Origin: Actinoplanes italicus
GTDB lineage: Bacteria; Actinomycetota; Actinomycetes; Mycobacteriales; Micromonosporaceae
Assembly (NCBI RefSeq): GCF_003001815.1
Contig: NZ_PVMZ01000005.1
Span: forward strand, 248,001 to 312,000
Direction of reading: 5' to 3'
DNA: 64,000 nucleotides
The number at the start of each line of letters is the position of its first letter. Within the stretch, counting starts at the first letter, position 1. Below the pieces are notes generated by a model. The model made no database searches and had not been told where the DNA came from. It saw only the letters and a program-made list of their open reading frames with translations. The position numbers were made by a program, and so were the translations under genes. Of the stretch, positions 8,971 through 19,295 are shown piece after piece.

Positions 8971-11046
8971 TCAGATCCCCGGGATGAGCTGGATGAGCAG
9001 GTCGATGAGCTTGATGCCGAGGAACGGGGCGACCACGCCGCCGAGGCCGTAGATCAGCAGGTTGCGGCTGAGCAGCCGGCTCGCCGACGACGGCCGGTAC
9101 CGGACGCCGCGCAGCGCGAGCGGGATCAGGAAGACGATGACGATCGCGTTGAAGACGACAGCGGACAGGATCGCCGAGCCGGGCGAGTGCAGCCGCATGA
9201 TGTTGAGCGTGTCCAGGCCCGGGTAGACGGCCGCGAACATGGCCGGGATGATCGCGAAGTACTTGGCGATGTCATTGGCGATCGAGAACGTCGTCAACGC
9301 GCCCCGGGTGATCAGAAGCTGCTTGCCGATCTCGACGATCTCGATCAGTTTCGTCGGGTCGGAGTCGAGGTCGACCATGTTGCCCGCCTCTTTGGCCGCC
9401 GACGTGCCGGTGTTCATGGCCACGCCGACGTCGGCCTGAGCGAGCGCGGGCGCGTCGTTGGTGCCGTCACCGGTCATCGCGACCAGACGGCCGCCCTGCT
9501 GTTCCGTACGGATATAAGCGATTTTGTCCTCGGGTGTTGCCTCGGCCAGGAAGTCGTCGACGCCGGCCTCGGCCGCGATCGCCGCGGCGGTCCTGGGGTT
9601 GTCGCCGGTGATCATGACGGTGCGGATGCCCATCCGCCGCATCTCGCCGAACCGTTCACGCATACCGGGCTTCACCACGTCCTTGAGGTGGATCACCCCC
9701 AGCACCCGATCGTTCTCGGCCACGACGAGCGGGGTTCCGCCGCCGGAGCTGATCCGGTCGACGATCTCGTCCACCTCGGCGTCACGCACGCCCGCCCACT
9801 TGAGCACGGCACTCGCCGCGCCCTTGCGGATCCTCCGTCCGCCGAGGTCGACGCCGCTCATCCGGGTCTGCGCGGAGAACGGCACCCACTGCGCGGAGGC
9901 CGGTGCGGGCACGTCGCCACCACCGGCGAGCGCCACGATCGACCGCCCCTCCGGAGTCTCGTCCGCCAGGCTCGACAACCGTGCCGCCTCCGCGAGAACT
10001 TCAGGATCAACCCCCTGCAGCGGTACGAACGAAGCAGCCTGACGATTGCCCAGAGTGATCGTCCCCGTCTTGTCCAGCAGCAACGTGTTCACGTCACCGG
10101 CCGCCTCGACCGCGCGGCCGCTCATCGCGAGGACGTTGCGCTGCACGAGCCGGTCCATGCCGGCGATGCCGATCGCCGACAGCAGCGCCCCGATCGTCGT
10201 CGGGATGAGACAGACCAGCAGGGACACGAGCACGATGCCCGTGACGCCGTGGCCGTCGAGCGCCGCGGTGTCCGGCGCCGCCGCCTGATAGGCCTTCGAG
10301 AAGATCGCCAGGGGCTGCAGGGTCACGACCGCCAGCAGGAAGATGATCGTCAGGGCCGCGAGCAGGATGTTCAGGGCGATCTCGTTCGGCGTCTTCTGCC
10401 GGTTCGCCCCCTCGACCAGCGCGATCATCCGGTCGACGAAGCTCTCCCCCGGCCGCTGCGTGATCCGCACGACGATCCGGTCACTCAGAACCCGGGTGCC
10501 GCCGGTGACCGCCGAACGGTCGCCGCCGGACTCGCGGATCACCGGGGCGGACTCGCCGGTGATGGCCGACTCGTCGACGCTGGCGATGCCCTCGACGACG
10601 TCGCCGTCACCGGGGATCACCTGCCCGGCCTCGACGATCACCAGGTCGCCCTGCTGCAGCTGCGGGGCCGCGATGTCGCGGCCGTCCGTCAGGTGCGCGA
10701 CGGTGTCCTGCCTGGCCGACCGCAGGGTGGCGGCCTGGGCTTTGCCGCGGCCCTCGGCGACGGCCTCGGCAAGGTTCGCGAACACCACGGTCAGCCACAG
10801 CCAGATCGTGATCAGCCAGGCGAACAGGCTCGGCTGCGCCATCGACAGCACCGTGGTGAAGACGGCGCCGACCTCGACGATGAACATCACCGGGTTGCGC
10901 CACATGACGCGCGGGTCGAGCTTGCGCAGCGCGTCGGGCACCGAACGAAGCAGCTGCCTCGGATCGAGCAGACCGGCCTTGACCGGCTTGGCCGGTGGTT
11001 CGGGTGCCGGGTCCACTTCGATGAGGTCGTTCAGGGTGGTGGTCAT
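8971..11046 (-). CDS. kdpB: KdpB, catalytic P-type ATPase subunit
   Basis: 691 aa P-type ATPase. Visible motifs are TGES (164-167, actuator domain), the phosphorylation loop DKTGT (325-329), [19 protein letters not shown], and [18 protein letters not shown] in the hinge. Membrane helices occur at about 55-95, 225-250, 268-295 and in the last 100 residues. It hydrolyses ATP to drive high-affinity potassium import through KdpA. The start ATG overlaps the kdpA stop (11043-11046). Confidence 0.97.
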   Translation of the reverse strand: MTTTLNDLIEVDPAPEPPAKPVKAGLLDPRQLLRSVPDALRKLDPRVMWRNPVMFIVEVGAVFTTVLSMAQPSLFAWLITIWLWLTVVFANLAEAVAEGRGKAQAATLRSARQDTVAHLTDGRDIAAPQLQQGDLVIVEAGQVIPGDGDVVEGIASVDESAITGESAPVIRESGGDRSAVTGGTRVLSDRIVVRITQRPGESFVDRMIALVEGANRQKTPNEIALNILLAALTIIFLLAVVTLQPLAIFSKAYQAAAPDTAALDGHGVTGIVLVSLLVCLIPTTIGALLSAIGIAGMDRLVQRNVLAMSGRAVEAAGDVNTLLLDKTGTITLGNRQAASFVPLQGVDPEVLAEAARLSSLADETPEGRSIVALAGGGDVPAPASAQWVPFSAQTRMSGVDLGGRRIRKGAASAVLKWAGVRDAEVDEIVDRISSGGGTPLVVAENDRVLGVIHLKDVVKPGMRERFGEMRRMGIRTVMITGDNPRTAAAIAAEAGVDDFLAEATPEDKIAYIRTEQQGGRLVAMTGDGTNDAPALAQADVGVAMNTGTSAAKEAGNMVDLDSDPTKLIEIVEIGKQLLITRGALTTFSIANDIAKYFAIIPAMFAAVYPGLDTLNIMRLHSPGSAILSAVVFNAIVIVFLIPLALRGVRYRPSSASRLLSRNLLIYGLGGVVAPFLGIKLIDLLIQLIPGI

Positions 11047-12689
11047 GACAGTCCTTCAGCGAGGGGGCCGAGCGCGAGAGCGGGCAGGAACGTGAGGGCG
11101 ACCAGGACCACGGTCACACCGGCGACCATGCCGACGAACAGCGGCCGGTGGGTGGGCAGGGTGCCGTCGGACTCCGGCACGGGTTGCCGGCGGGCCAGCG
11201 ACCCGGCGAGGGCGAGCACGAGGATCAGCGGCAGGAACCGGCCGAGCAGCATGGCCAGTCCCAGGGCGATGTCCCACCAGGGCGTGTTGACCGTGATGCC
11301 GGCGAACGCCGAGCCGTTGTTGTTGCCGGCGCTCGTGAAGGCGTACAGCACCTCGGAGAGGCCGTGCGGCCCCTCGTTGAGCGCGGTGGAGGCGTTGCCG
11401 GTCCCGAACGCCGCGGCCGTTCCGCCGAGCACGATCAGCGGCGTGACCAGGAAGTACAGCGACGCGAGTTTGATCTCCCGCGCCTGGATCTTCTTGCCCA
11501 GGTACTCCGGGGTACGCCCGACCATCAGCCCGGCCACGAACACCGTGATGGTCGCCAGGATCAGCATGCCGTACAGCCCGGAGCCGACGCCGCCGGGCGC
11601 GACCTCGCCGAGCATCATGTTGACCATCGGCATCATCCCGCCCAGGGCGGTGTACGAGTCGTGGAACGAGTTGACCGCGCCGGTCGAGGTGAGCGTGGTC
11701 GCCGCGGCGAAGGTGGCCGAGTTCGCGACGCCGAAGCGGGTCTCCTTGCCCTCCATCGCCGCGCCGACGGCCTGCGGGACGGTCCCCGCGCCGTGGATCT
11801 CGAAGCCGACGGTCAGGGCGACGCTGCCGAGCGCCAGGATCGCCATGACCGCGGCGATGGCGTAGCCCTGCCGGTTCTGGCCGACCATCCGGCCGAACAC
11901 CCGGGGCAGGCTGAACGGGATCAGCAGGATCAGGAAGATCTGCACCCAGTTGGTCCAGGCAGAGGGGTTCTCGAACGGGTGGGCCGAGTTGGCGTTGTAG
12001 AAGCCGCCACCGTTCGTACCCAGTTCCTTGATGGCCTCCTGCGAGGCGACCGGGCCGCCCGTGATGTGCTGGGTCGCGCCGGTCAGGGTGGTCACGTCGG
12101 TGCCGCCGGACAGGTTCTGCACCACGCCGCCGACCATGAACACGACCGCGAACAGGACCGACAGCGGCAGCAGGATCCGCAGCGTGATGCGGGTCAGGTC
12201 GACGAGGAAGTTGCCGAGCGTCTCGGCGTTACGGGCGGCGAAGCCCCGCATCAGCACCACCGCCACGGCGATGCCGACACCGGCCGAGACGAAATTCTGC
12301 ACGGCGAGACCGGCCATCTGTACGAGATGACCCATCGTCGACTCGCCGGAGTAGGCCTGCCAGTTCGTGTTCGTCACGAAGCTCACCGCCGTGTTCCAGG
12401 CGATGTGGTCCCCGACGGCGGGCAGGCCCAGTGACAGCCACAGTCTGTCCTGCACCCTCAGGAAGGCGTAGAGGAACAGGATCGAGACCGCGGAGAAGGC
12501 GAGCACGCTGCGGGCGTAAACACCCCACGTCTGCCCGGCGCTCGCGTCCACGCCCACGAGGCGGTAGACGCCGCGCTCCACGGCGCTGTGCCGGGTTCCG
12601 GACACGACGCGGTACATGTGGTCACCGAACGGCCGGTACACCGCCACGAGCGCGGCGATCAGCGTCAGCACGAACAGCCAGCCGGCCAT
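11043..12689 (-). CDS. kdpA: KdpA, potassium-translocating subunit
   Basis: 548 aa, about ten membrane helices. It contains the repeated selectivity-loop signatures of the SKT/KdpA superfamily: [55 protein letters not shown]. Its ATG overlaps the kdpF stop (TGATG), indicating translational coupling. It forms the potassium channel part of KdpFABC. Confidence 0.97.
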   Translation of the reverse strand: MAGWLFVLTLIAALVAVYRPFGDHMYRVVSGTRHSAVERGVYRLVGVDASAGQTWGVYARSVLAFSAVSILFLYAFLRVQDRLWLSLGLPAVGDHIAWNTAVSFVTNTNWQAYSGESTMGHLVQMAGLAVQNFVSAGVGIAVAVVLMRGFAARNAETLGNFLVDLTRITLRILLPLSVLFAVVFMVGGVVQNLSGGTDVTTLTGATQHITGGPVASQEAIKELGTNGGGFYNANSAHPFENPSAWTNWVQIFLILLIPFSLPRVFGRMVGQNRQGYAIAAVMAILALGSVALTVGFEIHGAGTVPQAVGAAMEGKETRFGVANSATFAAATTLTSTGAVNSFHDSYTALGGMMPMVNMMLGEVAPGGVGSGLYGMLILATITVFVAGLMVGRTPEYLGKKIQAREIKLASLYFLVTPLIVLGGTAAAFGTGNASTALNEGPHGLSEVLYAFTSAGNNNGSAFAGITVNTPWWDIALGLAMLLGRFLPLILVLALAGSLARRQPVPESDGTLPTHRPLFVGMVAGVTVVLVALTFLPALALGPLAEGLS

Positions 12690-12778
12690 CAGAACTTCTC
12701 CGGGAAGAGCAGGGCGGCCACCAGCAGGGCGGCCAGGAGCACGGCCAGGATCAGGCCGATGGTGTTGACGGCGTTCAT
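12689..12778 (-). CDS. kdpF: KdpF, small membrane subunit
   Basis: 29 aa, below the length most gene callers keep. The peptide is one hydrophobic helix ([19 protein letters not shown]) ending in the KdpF hallmark FPEKF. Its stop overlaps the kdpA start, and its ATG overlaps the stop of the upstream 27-aa peptide. In the known complex KdpF stabilises KdpFABC as a lipid-like single-span subunit. Confidence 0.9.
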   Translation of the reverse strand: MNAVNTIGLILAVLLAALLVAALLFPEKF

Positions 12779-12858
12779 CCGCGTTCGACCGCCTTGACCA
12801 GCACGGTCAGCGCTGCGAACAGCGCCACCGTGAGCGCGACGATGAGAAGATCAGCCAC
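12775..12858 (-). CDS. 27-aa single-span peptide, first gene of the kdp operon
   Basis: GTG start at 12858 with a GGGAG ribosome-binding site 8 nt upstream. The peptide has a hydrophobic core, [18 protein letters not shown], and a charged tail, KAVERG, so it should span the membrane once. Its TGA overlaps the kdpF ATG (ATGA), the same coupling as along most of the operon, which argues that it is translated. It resembles KdpF in size and topology but lacks the FPEKF end. It could be an accessory Kdp subunit or a leader peptide. Confidence 0.65.
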   Translation of the reverse strand: MADLLIVALTVALFAALTVLVKAVERG

Positions 12859-13092
12859 GGAGGACTCCCAGGATGGTGATGGTGTCTCGGGTGTTGCCCC
12901 ATCAGCGAAGCTCGCCGGAAAGCCGGTGGAAACGGTTGTTCACGCGTTGTGTACGGGGCCCGCGGCGATATTCACGCGCTGTTGACGCCCCCGGCTCGTT
13001 TTGACGTTTTATTAACGCCTTACGGCCGGGCCACCGGGCCGGCCGGTGTCAGGATCGTCCCGTACTCCTGCACGGCAACATGAGAGCGGGCA
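12859..13092. promoter_or_regulatory. Divergent control region of kdp and the APC permease
   Basis: 234 bp without a gene. It holds two near-identical direct repeats, TTCACGCGTTGT (12939-12950) and TTCACGCGCTGT (12971-12982), 32 bp apart or about three helical turns, and two TTGACG hexamers (12982 and 13001) leading into the locally AT-rich TTTTATTAACG. Spaced repeats on one helix face suit binding of KdpE dimers. No known riboswitch fold was recognised. Confidence 0.45.
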
Positions 13093-15078
13093 ATGAATTC
13101 CACCGACGAGGCGTACGCGATCCCCGCGGTCGTGGACACACCGGCGCAGCGCGAACCGCGCGGCGGAACACTGGCGACGTGGCTGCTCAAGCACCGGGTC
13201 CAGCCGATCGGCCCGGCCGCGGGCGAAGGGCACACCGAACAGCACGCCTGGTGGAAAGTGATGTGCCTGACCGGCGTCGACTACTTCTCCAGCCTCGCCT
13301 ACGTACCGGCCATCGCCGCCGCGGCAGCGGGCGCCGTCTCCCCGCTGGCCACCCTGCTGATCGTGGCGCTGACCCTGCTCGGGATGCTGCCGATGTACCG
13401 TCGCGTGGCCAAGGAGAGCCCGCACGGCGCCGGGTCGGTGGCCATGCTCGAACGGCTGCTGCCGTTCTGGCGGGGCAAGGTCTTCGTGCTCGTGCTCCTC
13501 GGCTTCGTGGCCACCAGCTGGATCATCACGATCACCCTGTCAGCGGCGGACGCCAGCCTGCACGTGCTGGAGAACCCGCACGCCCCGCAGTTCCTGCACG
13601 GTCACGCCGTGACGCTGACCGTGATCCTGCTCCTGTTGCTGGGCGGGGTGTTCCTGCTCGGCTTCAGCGAGGCCGTGAGCGTCGCCATCCCGCTGGTGGC
13701 GGTGTTCCTGGGCCTCAACGCCGTCATCATCGCCGTCGGCGTCGCCGAGATCGTCACCACGCCCGGCGCGTGGTCGGCGTGGACCACGGCGCTCACCTCC
13801 GGCGGCGGTGGTCCCGGTGACCTGATCGTTCCGGCCGTGCTCGCGTTCCCGCTGCTCGTGCTCGGCCTGTCCGGGTTCGAGACCGGTGTCAGCATGATGC
13901 CGCTGGTCGCCACCACCGGTGCCGACGACGGGCAGCGCCTGCGCTCCCGGATCCACAACACCCGCAAGCTGCTCACCGGTGCCGCCCTCATCATGAGCGT
14001 CTACCTGCTGGCCAGCAGCCTCGTCACCACCGTGCTGATCCCGTCCGCCGAGTTCGCCGAGGGCGGCGCCGCCAACGGCCGTGCCCTGGCGTGGCTGGCC
14101 CACGAGCAACTCGGTGAGGTCTTCGGCACCGTCTACGACATCAGCACCGTGCTCATCCTGTGGTTCGCCGGTGCGTCCGCGATGGCCGGGCTGGTCAACA
14201 TCGTGCCCCGCTACCTGCCCGGATACGGCATGGCGCCGGAGTGGGGCCGGGCGGTACGGCCGGTCGTGCTCGTCTACACGATCATCAGCGTCGCCATCAC
14301 GATCGCCTTCGACGCCGACGTCGACGCCCAGGCCGGCGCGTACGCCACCGGCATCCTGGCCATGATGGTCTCCGGCGCGTTCGCGGTCACCATCACGGCC
14401 TTCCGCGCCGGGCAGCGCCTCGCCGGTGCCGGGTTCGGGCTGCTGACCGCGATCCTCGGTTACGCGCTGGTCGAGAACATCATCGACAAGCCCGACGGCC
14501 TGGCGATCTCCGCGATGTTCATCGCCGGCATCATCGTCGTCTCGCTGATCTCCCGCGTGTCCCGGACCACCGAACTACGCGCCGACCACATCGAGTTCGA
14601 CGACGAGGCCCGCCGGTTCATCACCGACACGATCGCCCACGACGGCCGTATCAACCTCATCGCCAACCGCCGCCAGGCCGGCGACGCCGCCGAGTACGCC
14701 GCCAAGGAACGCGAACAGCGCGGCGACAACCCGGTGCCCGGCACCGCCGACGTGATCTTCCTCGAGATCGACGTCGTCGACCCGTCCGCGTTCAGCGAGA
14801 CCCTCACCGTCCGCGGCGTCGAGGTCGACGGCCACCGGGTGCTCCGCGCCGAGGCGCCCGCCGCCCCGAACGCCATCGCCGCGATCCTGCTCGCGCTGCG
14901 CGACACCACCGGCGTCCGCCCGCACTGCCATTTCGCCTGGGCCGAGGGCAGCCCGCTGGTCCACATGGTCCGCTACTTCCTGCTCGGCCGCGGCGACACC
15001 GCACCGGTCGCCCGCGAGATCATCCGCGAGCACGAGTCCGACCCGGACCGCCGGCCCGGCATCCACGTCGGAGCCTGA
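13093..15078 (+). CDS. APC-superfamily amino-acid/cation permease with cytoplasmic tail
   Basis: 661 aa. The first ~55 residues are cytoplasmic. About 12 TM helices follow between residues 70 and 500, opening with [19 protein letters not shown], the unwound-helix region typical of APC transporters. A hydrophilic tail of ~150 residues begins with [16 protein letters not shown] and ends near [15 protein letters not shown], probably a cytoplasmic regulatory domain. The substrate is not evident; similar long-tailed proteins are annotated as amino-acid transporters, and the position opposite kdp raises the possibility of potassium or compatible-solute transport. Start chosen at the first ATG after the regulatory region. 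Confidence 0.85.
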   Translation: MNSTDEAYAIPAVVDTPAQREPRGGTLATWLLKHRVQPIGPAAGEGHTEQHAWWKVMCLTGVDYFSSLAYVPAIAAAAAGAVSPLATLLIVALTLLGMLPMYRRVAKESPHGAGSVAMLERLLPFWRGKVFVLVLLGFVATSWIITITLSAADASLHVLENPHAPQFLHGHAVTLTVILLLLLGGVFLLGFSEAVSVAIPLVAVFLGLNAVIIAVGVAEIVTTPGAWSAWTTALTSGGGGPGDLIVPAVLAFPLLVLGLSGFETGVSMMPLVATTGADDGQRLRSRIHNTRKLLTGAALIMSVYLLASSLVTTVLIPSAEFAEGGAANGRALAWLAHEQLGEVFGTVYDISTVLILWFAGASAMAGLVNIVPRYLPGYGMAPEWGRAVRPVVLVYTIISVAITIAFDADVDAQAGAYATGILAMMVSGAFAVTITAFRAGQRLAGAGFGLLTAILGYALVENIIDKPDGLAISAMFIAGIIVVSLISRVSRTTELRADHIEFDDEARRFITDTIAHDGRINLIANRRQAGDAAEYAAKEREQRGDNPVPGTADVIFLEIDVVDPSAFSETLTVRGVEVDGHRVLRAEAPAAPNAIAAILLALRDTTGVRPHCHFAWAEGSPLVHMVRYFLLGRGDTAPVAREIIREHESDPDRRPGIHVGA

Positions 15079-15564
15079 GCGGCTGTCCCGCGGCCTGTTG
15101 CATTCAAAACTGCAGAATTCATGGCATACAGGTCATACGGCGTGTGCGACAGTGCGGCATCCCTTCGCCCCTCGACGAGGTTGTGGAGCGCTACCACCGG
15201 CCACGCGAGAACCGGCCGGCAGACTTCGCGGTCGGCCCCGAGTCGTACTGGAGCGGGTTCTATTCCTGACACGGATGCGTTGGCCGAACACTCCCCACTG
15301 CCGCCGATCGCGCGTTGCACCGGCGGTCTGCGCCCCAGCCGGCAGAACCAGCCGGACGCATCGATGATCGTCGTGCCGAACCCGTCAAATGGCCTTCAGC
15401 CGAAACGACGCCGGGAACTCCTCGGCGCCGAGGACCCGCAGCAGCGACAGGCGCTCGCGAGCCGTTTCGGGTAACCCCCGTTACCCAAATCTGTTCAGGC
15501 GGCGCGATCCCGTCACCCTGTTCTCCCGATGAGAGCATTTCGCACGCATGGGCGAGACTACCGA
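15079..15564. other. Gene-poor stretch
   Basis: 486 bp following the permease. Short frames on both strands overlap one another and show no recognisable protein, so no gene is called. The only distinct element is the inverted repeat at 15469-15486. Confidence 0.5.
15469..15486. repeat. Perfect 7-bp inverted repeat
   Basis: GGGTAAC-CCCC-GTTACCC. The length and 4-bp spacer fit either a small hairpin or a dimeric regulator site. It lies just beyond the 3' end of a probable gene fragment, with no start codon of a confident gene nearby. Confidence 0.4.
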
Positions 15565-15830
15565 CTATGGCGTCTCGAAATCGTCGAGGAAACGCCATCC
15601 GGGATGCGCCCCGTGAAGGAGGTCCAGATGCCCACTCCATTCGACTGACGCCAGGCGGCGCGTGGACTCGACGACCGTAATGCCGCCTTTGCGGCTGAAC
15701 CCCCAACTGAACCCGGTAATGGCTTCGACCACCCTCGTGTCGCCTTCGATGTCTTTGATGTAACTCAGAAAGCTATGGCATAGCCAATCAACTGAAAGAC
15801 AGCCATCTGCGTATGCCGGCACCTGCCATC
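15565..15830 (-). pseudogene. Probable remnant of a hypothetical gene
   Basis: The minus-strand frame ending at 15565 gives protein-like sequence over its last ~85 codons (YIKDIEGDTRVVEAITGFSW, then HLDLLHGAHPGWRFLDDF), with natural residue composition that the complementary frames lack. Upstream of about 15830 the frame becomes Arg/Pro-rich and unconvincing, and there is no good start. It is probably the 3' part of a gene of unknown function whose 5' end is lost or shifted in frame. Confidence 0.35.
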
Positions 15831-15934
15831 GGCGAAGACGAGGCGCTGGACGAAGTGCCGACGACAGTACGGTCCGTTCGCCGAGGAACAGCGGGAAAGC
15901 CCTTCTGCCGATCAGGCCGGGTGGTCGGAGGAGA

Positions 15935-16498
15935 TCAGCGCTGTTCCCACTGCTTCTTGGTGATCTCGTACCGCACACCCCCGTACTCGGAACCCTCGAC
16001 CATCTGCATGTCGGGAGGAGTCTCGAGGGTGCCCGCCATCGTCATCCCGACCTTTTCCAGCACCTTGCGGGAACCGTTGTTCACCAGCATCGTCGCGGCC
16101 CAGACCAGGTGTACGCCAAGCTCCGTGAATCCCTTGGCCAGTAATGCCCTTGAACCCTCGGTGGCGTACCCCTTGCCCCACTCCGACTGGCGCAGCCGGT
16201 AGCCGAGTTCGACCTCATCCAACGGGCCTTCTTCCTCGGGACACAGGTGGAACCAGCCGATGAAGGCACCGCAGTCCTTGTCATACGCCGCGAACAGCCC
16301 GAAGTTGCCGCTCCACCTCTCGTAGCCGCCGATGATGTTCTGCAGACCGCGCTCGCGATAGTGCTCCGGTGCGGTCGGCTCGCCGCCGGTCAAATGGCGC
16401 ATGACCGCCGGGTCGCTGTCCAGTTCGATCAACAGCTCCGCGTCGTCGGTGGTGAACCGGCGCAGAGTCAAGCGTTCAGTGTCCAGGTAGGCATCCAC
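15935..16498 (-). CDS. GNAT acetyltransferase, RimJ/RimL type
   Basis: 187 aa if started at the GTG at 16498; the frame is open upstream to 16666, but that stretch is Pro/Gly-rich and looks non-coding. It begins LDTERLTLRRFTTDDAELL, the usual first strand of RimJ/RimL proteins, and continues through AFIGWFHLCPEEEG, VELGYRLRQSEWGKGYATEG (acetyl-CoA-binding loop) and NNGSRKVLEKVGM. It should transfer acetyl from acetyl-CoA to an amine on a protein N-terminus or small molecule; the substrate is unknown. No strong ribosome-binding site marks the start. Confidence 0.8.
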   Translation of the reverse strand: MDAYLDTERLTLRRFTTDDAELLIELDSDPAVMRHLTGGEPTAPEHYRERGLQNIIGGYERWSGNFGLFAAYDKDCGAFIGWFHLCPEEEGPLDEVELGYRLRQSEWGKGYATEGSRALLAKGFTELGVHLVWAATMLVNNGSRKVLEKVGMTMAGTLETPPDMQMVEGSEYGGVRYEITKKQWEQR

Positions 16499-16693
16499 GA
16501 GCGCATGTTGGTCTACGCAGGCAGGGAAGGCCAACGCTTTTCCGGACGGGGAGCCGCCCGGTGCAACCGGGTTCATCGGAGGCGGCGGCACGGCGGCCTG
16601 GTCGACCAATTCACCTTCATGCGTTTCGAGACCTCCGGAAGCATGGCTCGGAGGTCCTCCGCGCACAGTCGGCTGCGCAGGTCCTCTCGGCCG

Positions 16694-17584
16694 CTACCCG
16701 CGATCCAGCCAGGCGGGGAGTGGTTCGCAGGCCTCCAGCCAGTCGGCGGGCACGCCGGTCAGGCCGGTGCGGGCGCCGACGATGCCGCCCACGATCGCGC
16801 ACGTGGTGTCGATGTCGCCACCGGCCAGCGCCGTCGTCCACAGGGCCGCGGTCAGGTCGTCGAGGTCGGTGGCGGCGCACCAGATCGCGTACGGGACCGT
16901 GTCAGGCGCCGAGATCTGCCGGCCGCAGCCGATCATGCCGGCGACGTGCCGCGGGTCGGCGCCGGGGGTGATCCGGGCGGCCCGGCGCAGGCGGGAGCGG
17001 ACCTCGCTGTCCGGCACCCGCTCGATGACCGCCGCGAGGAGATCGCCGCCCGGGATTCCGGTCACGCTGAGCGACGCCGCGACGGCGACCGCGACCGCTC
17101 CGGCGACGGCCTCGGGGTGGGCGTGGGTGACGGCCGCCGAGCGGGACGCCTCGGTCACCACGGTGTCGAGGTCACCGGCGAACCAGGCGCCCAGGGGCGC
17201 GACCCGCATGGCGGCGCCGTTGCCCCATGACCCCATGCCGTCGAACTGGCCGCGGGTGACGGCCGCCCAGTCCTGTCCGTCGCCGATCGCCCGCAGCACC
17301 TTGTGCATCGACCCGCCGTACGACCGGTTCGGGTCCTTCGCGTACGCGTCGGCGAAGGCGGTGGCCAGCGCGTTCTGGTGGACGTGGCCGTACCGCCGAA
17401 GGATCTTGAGAAGTGACAGTGCCATCGCGGTGTCGTCGGTCCATGGCCACGGGCCGGCCTTGAGCCATCGCTCGGCGAGCGCCGTCTCCAGTACCTCGGC
17501 GGGGTGGAAGAACCACGTCTCGCCGAACGCGTCTCCCAGCGCGAGCCCGCGCATCGCCGCCACCGCCGCCGTCCGATTCACCAT
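16694..17584 (-). CDS. ADP-ribosylglycohydrolase (DraG family)
   Basis: 296 aa from the ATG at 17584 (M-V-N-R-T-A-A); an upstream ATG at 17644 would overlap the divergent gene. Family motifs are GLALGDAFGETWF at the N-terminus, WTDDTAMALSLL (metal-binding Asp pair) and the C-terminal GGDIDTTCAIVGGIVGARTG (second metal site). The enzyme should remove ADP-ribose from proteins or small molecules with a Mg/Mn pair. A divergent hypothetical gene starts 53 bp away and may share its control region. Confidence 0.9.
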   Translation of the reverse strand: MVNRTAAVAAMRGLALGDAFGETWFFHPAEVLETALAERWLKAGPWPWTDDTAMALSLLKILRRYGHVHQNALATAFADAYAKDPNRSYGGSMHKVLRAIGDGQDWAAVTRGQFDGMGSWGNGAAMRVAPLGAWFAGDLDTVVTEASRSAAVTHAHPEAVAGAVAVAVAASLSVTGIPGGDLLAAVIERVPDSEVRSRLRRAARITPGADPRHVAGMIGCGRQISAPDTVPYAIWCAATDLDDLTAALWTTALAGGDIDTTCAIVGGIVGARTGLTGVPADWLEACEPLPAWLDRG

Positions 17585-17637
17585 CCGACGATCATCGCCG
17601 GGTCGATGCGGGGACGGCCACTGAGTATTGTTCGGGC

Positions 17638-18426
17638 ATGTCACGCAGGAACGAGGCGGCCACCGCCCGGCAGGAACGCATCGACGCCGTCATGGCCCGG
17701 CGCTGCGGTTTCACACCGCCGGAGGCGTCCGGCGCCGCGTTGCGGTTCGCCGCCGACTACGCACGGACGAACCTGCTGACCTATCTGTACGACGCACTCG
17801 ACGCGCCCGCGGCCGATCTCGAGGTGGTCGACCACGGCTACGACATGTCCAGCCACGGGCGCCGCGCCGGTGAGACCAACCGTGAGCGCGCCCGGCGCGG
17901 CATCTCGCTGTCCGGAAACGATCAAGAGCGATGCCGGGCGTACGGGATGTACCGCGCCCCCGGCACACTCGGTGACCTGTTCGACGCGCCGACCGGCGAC
18001 ACGCGGCCCACCTACGTCTCCGGGTCGGGGCTGGCCGCCGTGACGTGGGAGGGCATGTGGTCGGACCAGTGCCTGCTCGACGGTCTCGAACACGCCCACA
18101 CGCTCGCCGAGCTGGTGCTCGCCGACGAGATCGCCACCATCGAGACCATCGCGGGTCTCCCCCGGGCCGACGCCTACCCCGATCAGGCCCTGTCGTTCGG
18201 TGACGTCCCCAACGACGTGCTGTCGCTGTCGGTCGACGCCTTCCGGGAACGCCTCGAGGACCACGACCCGGTCTTCGACCCGGAGCAGACCGTCGACATG
18301 ACCGCGCCGCTGGCGGATCTGCCGCAGATGCTGCTGGCCGCCCGGCACGACTGGTCCAGCACCGAGCTGCTGGCCCTGGTCATCGCCGGGCTGCACCCGA
18401 TCGAGCGGTCGATGCCTCAGTTCTGA
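17638..18426 (+). CDS. Hypothetical protein, 262 aa
   Basis: No family recognised. It is a soluble, acidic protein with no signal peptide or TM. The middle has Trp/Asp-rich WEGMWSDQCLLDG and the C-terminus RHDWSSTELLALVIAGLHP. Codon use is normal for the region. It is divergent from the ADP-ribosylglycohydrolase and overlaps the next gene by 10 bp at the 3' end. Confidence 0.65.
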   Translation: MSRRNEAATARQERIDAVMARRCGFTPPEASGAALRFAADYARTNLLTYLYDALDAPAADLEVVDHGYDMSSHGRRAGETNRERARRGISLSGNDQERCRAYGMYRAPGTLGDLFDAPTGDTRPTYVSGSGLAAVTWEGMWSDQCLLDGLEHAHTLAELVLADEIATIETIAGLPRADAYPDQALSFGDVPNDVLSLSVDAFRERLEDHDPVFDPEQTVDMTAPLADLPQMLLAARHDWSSTELLALVIAGLHPIERSMPQF

Positions 18427-19250
18427 CTCAGCAGGTCGTGGACGCCGTGGACCGGGCGGTATCCGAACGCCTCCGTGGCTGCGGCAGAGTCGTAGACCCG
18501 GTCGATCGTGGACGGCAGTGCCCAGTTCCGGTCGTGGAACGCCGCGGCGATCTCCGGTAGCCGTTCGCTGATCAGAGCGGCGGCGTCGTGGTGCAGGGCT
18601 GGAGTGTCCGCACGGGTGAACGCGTACGGCCCGGCGATGTTGAAGATCCCGGTCACGTCGTCGTGGTCCAGGACCCGGGCGATCGCGGCCGTGACGTCGG
18701 GCAGCCCGACGGCCCGGTGCAGCAGGTGGACGGCCAGCAGCGGCAGGGGTTCGGGGAAGCAGCGGGCGATGCGCAGCGTGACCGACGGGATCCCCGCCGA
18801 GGCGACGAGCCGCTCGGCGGCCAGTTTCGTGTGGTCGTAGATGTCACGGGGCCGTGGCTGCAGCCGCTCGTCCACCCAGACGGCCCGGTCGGTGGGGACG
18901 AGCGCGTGCCCGTACACGCTGGTGCTGCTGATGTAGACGATGCGACGGAGCCCGGCGCGCCGGGCCTCGTCCAGCAGCGCCTCCGTCGCGTCGACGTTGA
19001 CGGCCTGGAACAGCGCGTCGCCGACGCTGCCGACATGCGGGGCGTGCAGGGCCGCGGCGTGCACCACGATGTCACATCCGGTGAGCGCGGCGCGGCGTGC
19101 CCGCGGGTCGCGCAGGTCGCCGACGAGGGTGGTCGCCGGGCCGCCGACCCGGTCGAACCCGCGGGCATCCCACCCCGCGTCCCGGAGAGCGGCAACCGCC
19201 GCCGAGCCCACCCGGCCCGAGGATCCCGTCACCACCGCAGTCATGCGCAT
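18417..19250 (-). CDS. NAD-dependent epimerase/dehydratase (extended SDR)
   Basis: 277 aa. The N-terminus VVTGSSGRVGSAAVAALRDAGW is a Rossmann fold with the GxxGxxG nucleotide-binding motif. GCDIVVHAAALHAPHVG and the catalytic pair Y-x-x-x-K in YDHTKLAAE, with the upstream ISSTSVYG serine, complete the SDR triad. The substrate is likely a nucleotide sugar or related compound but cannot be named. Confidence 0.85.
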   Translation of the reverse strand: MRMTAVVTGSSGRVGSAAVAALRDAGWDARGFDRVGGPATTLVGDLRDPRARRAALTGCDIVVHAAALHAPHVGSVGDALFQAVNVDATEALLDEARRAGLRRIVYISSTSVYGHALVPTDRAVWVDERLQPRPRDIYDHTKLAAERLVASAGIPSVTLRIARCFPEPLPLLAVHLLHRAVGLPDVTAAIARVLDHDDVTGIFNIAGPYAFTRADTPALHHDAAALISERLPEIAAAFHDRNWALPSTIDRVYDSAAATEAFGYRPVHGVHDLLSQN

Positions 19251-19295
19251 GGATCATTCTGTATCGCCGGTGAGGGCACCTGGTTCACTGGTCGG

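Noticed and set aside
9187..11865. Long plus-strand open frame across kdpB and kdpA
   Set aside because: It is antisense to two certain genes, and the product has no recognisable fold.
12859..13092. c-di-AMP (ydaO-type) riboswitch upstream of kdp
   Set aside because: Such switches often precede potassium genes, but none of the conserved core segments could be found in the leader.
15121..15474. Plus-strand 117-codon frame
   Set aside because: It conflicts with other frames, has no ribosome-binding site and the product looks non-natural.
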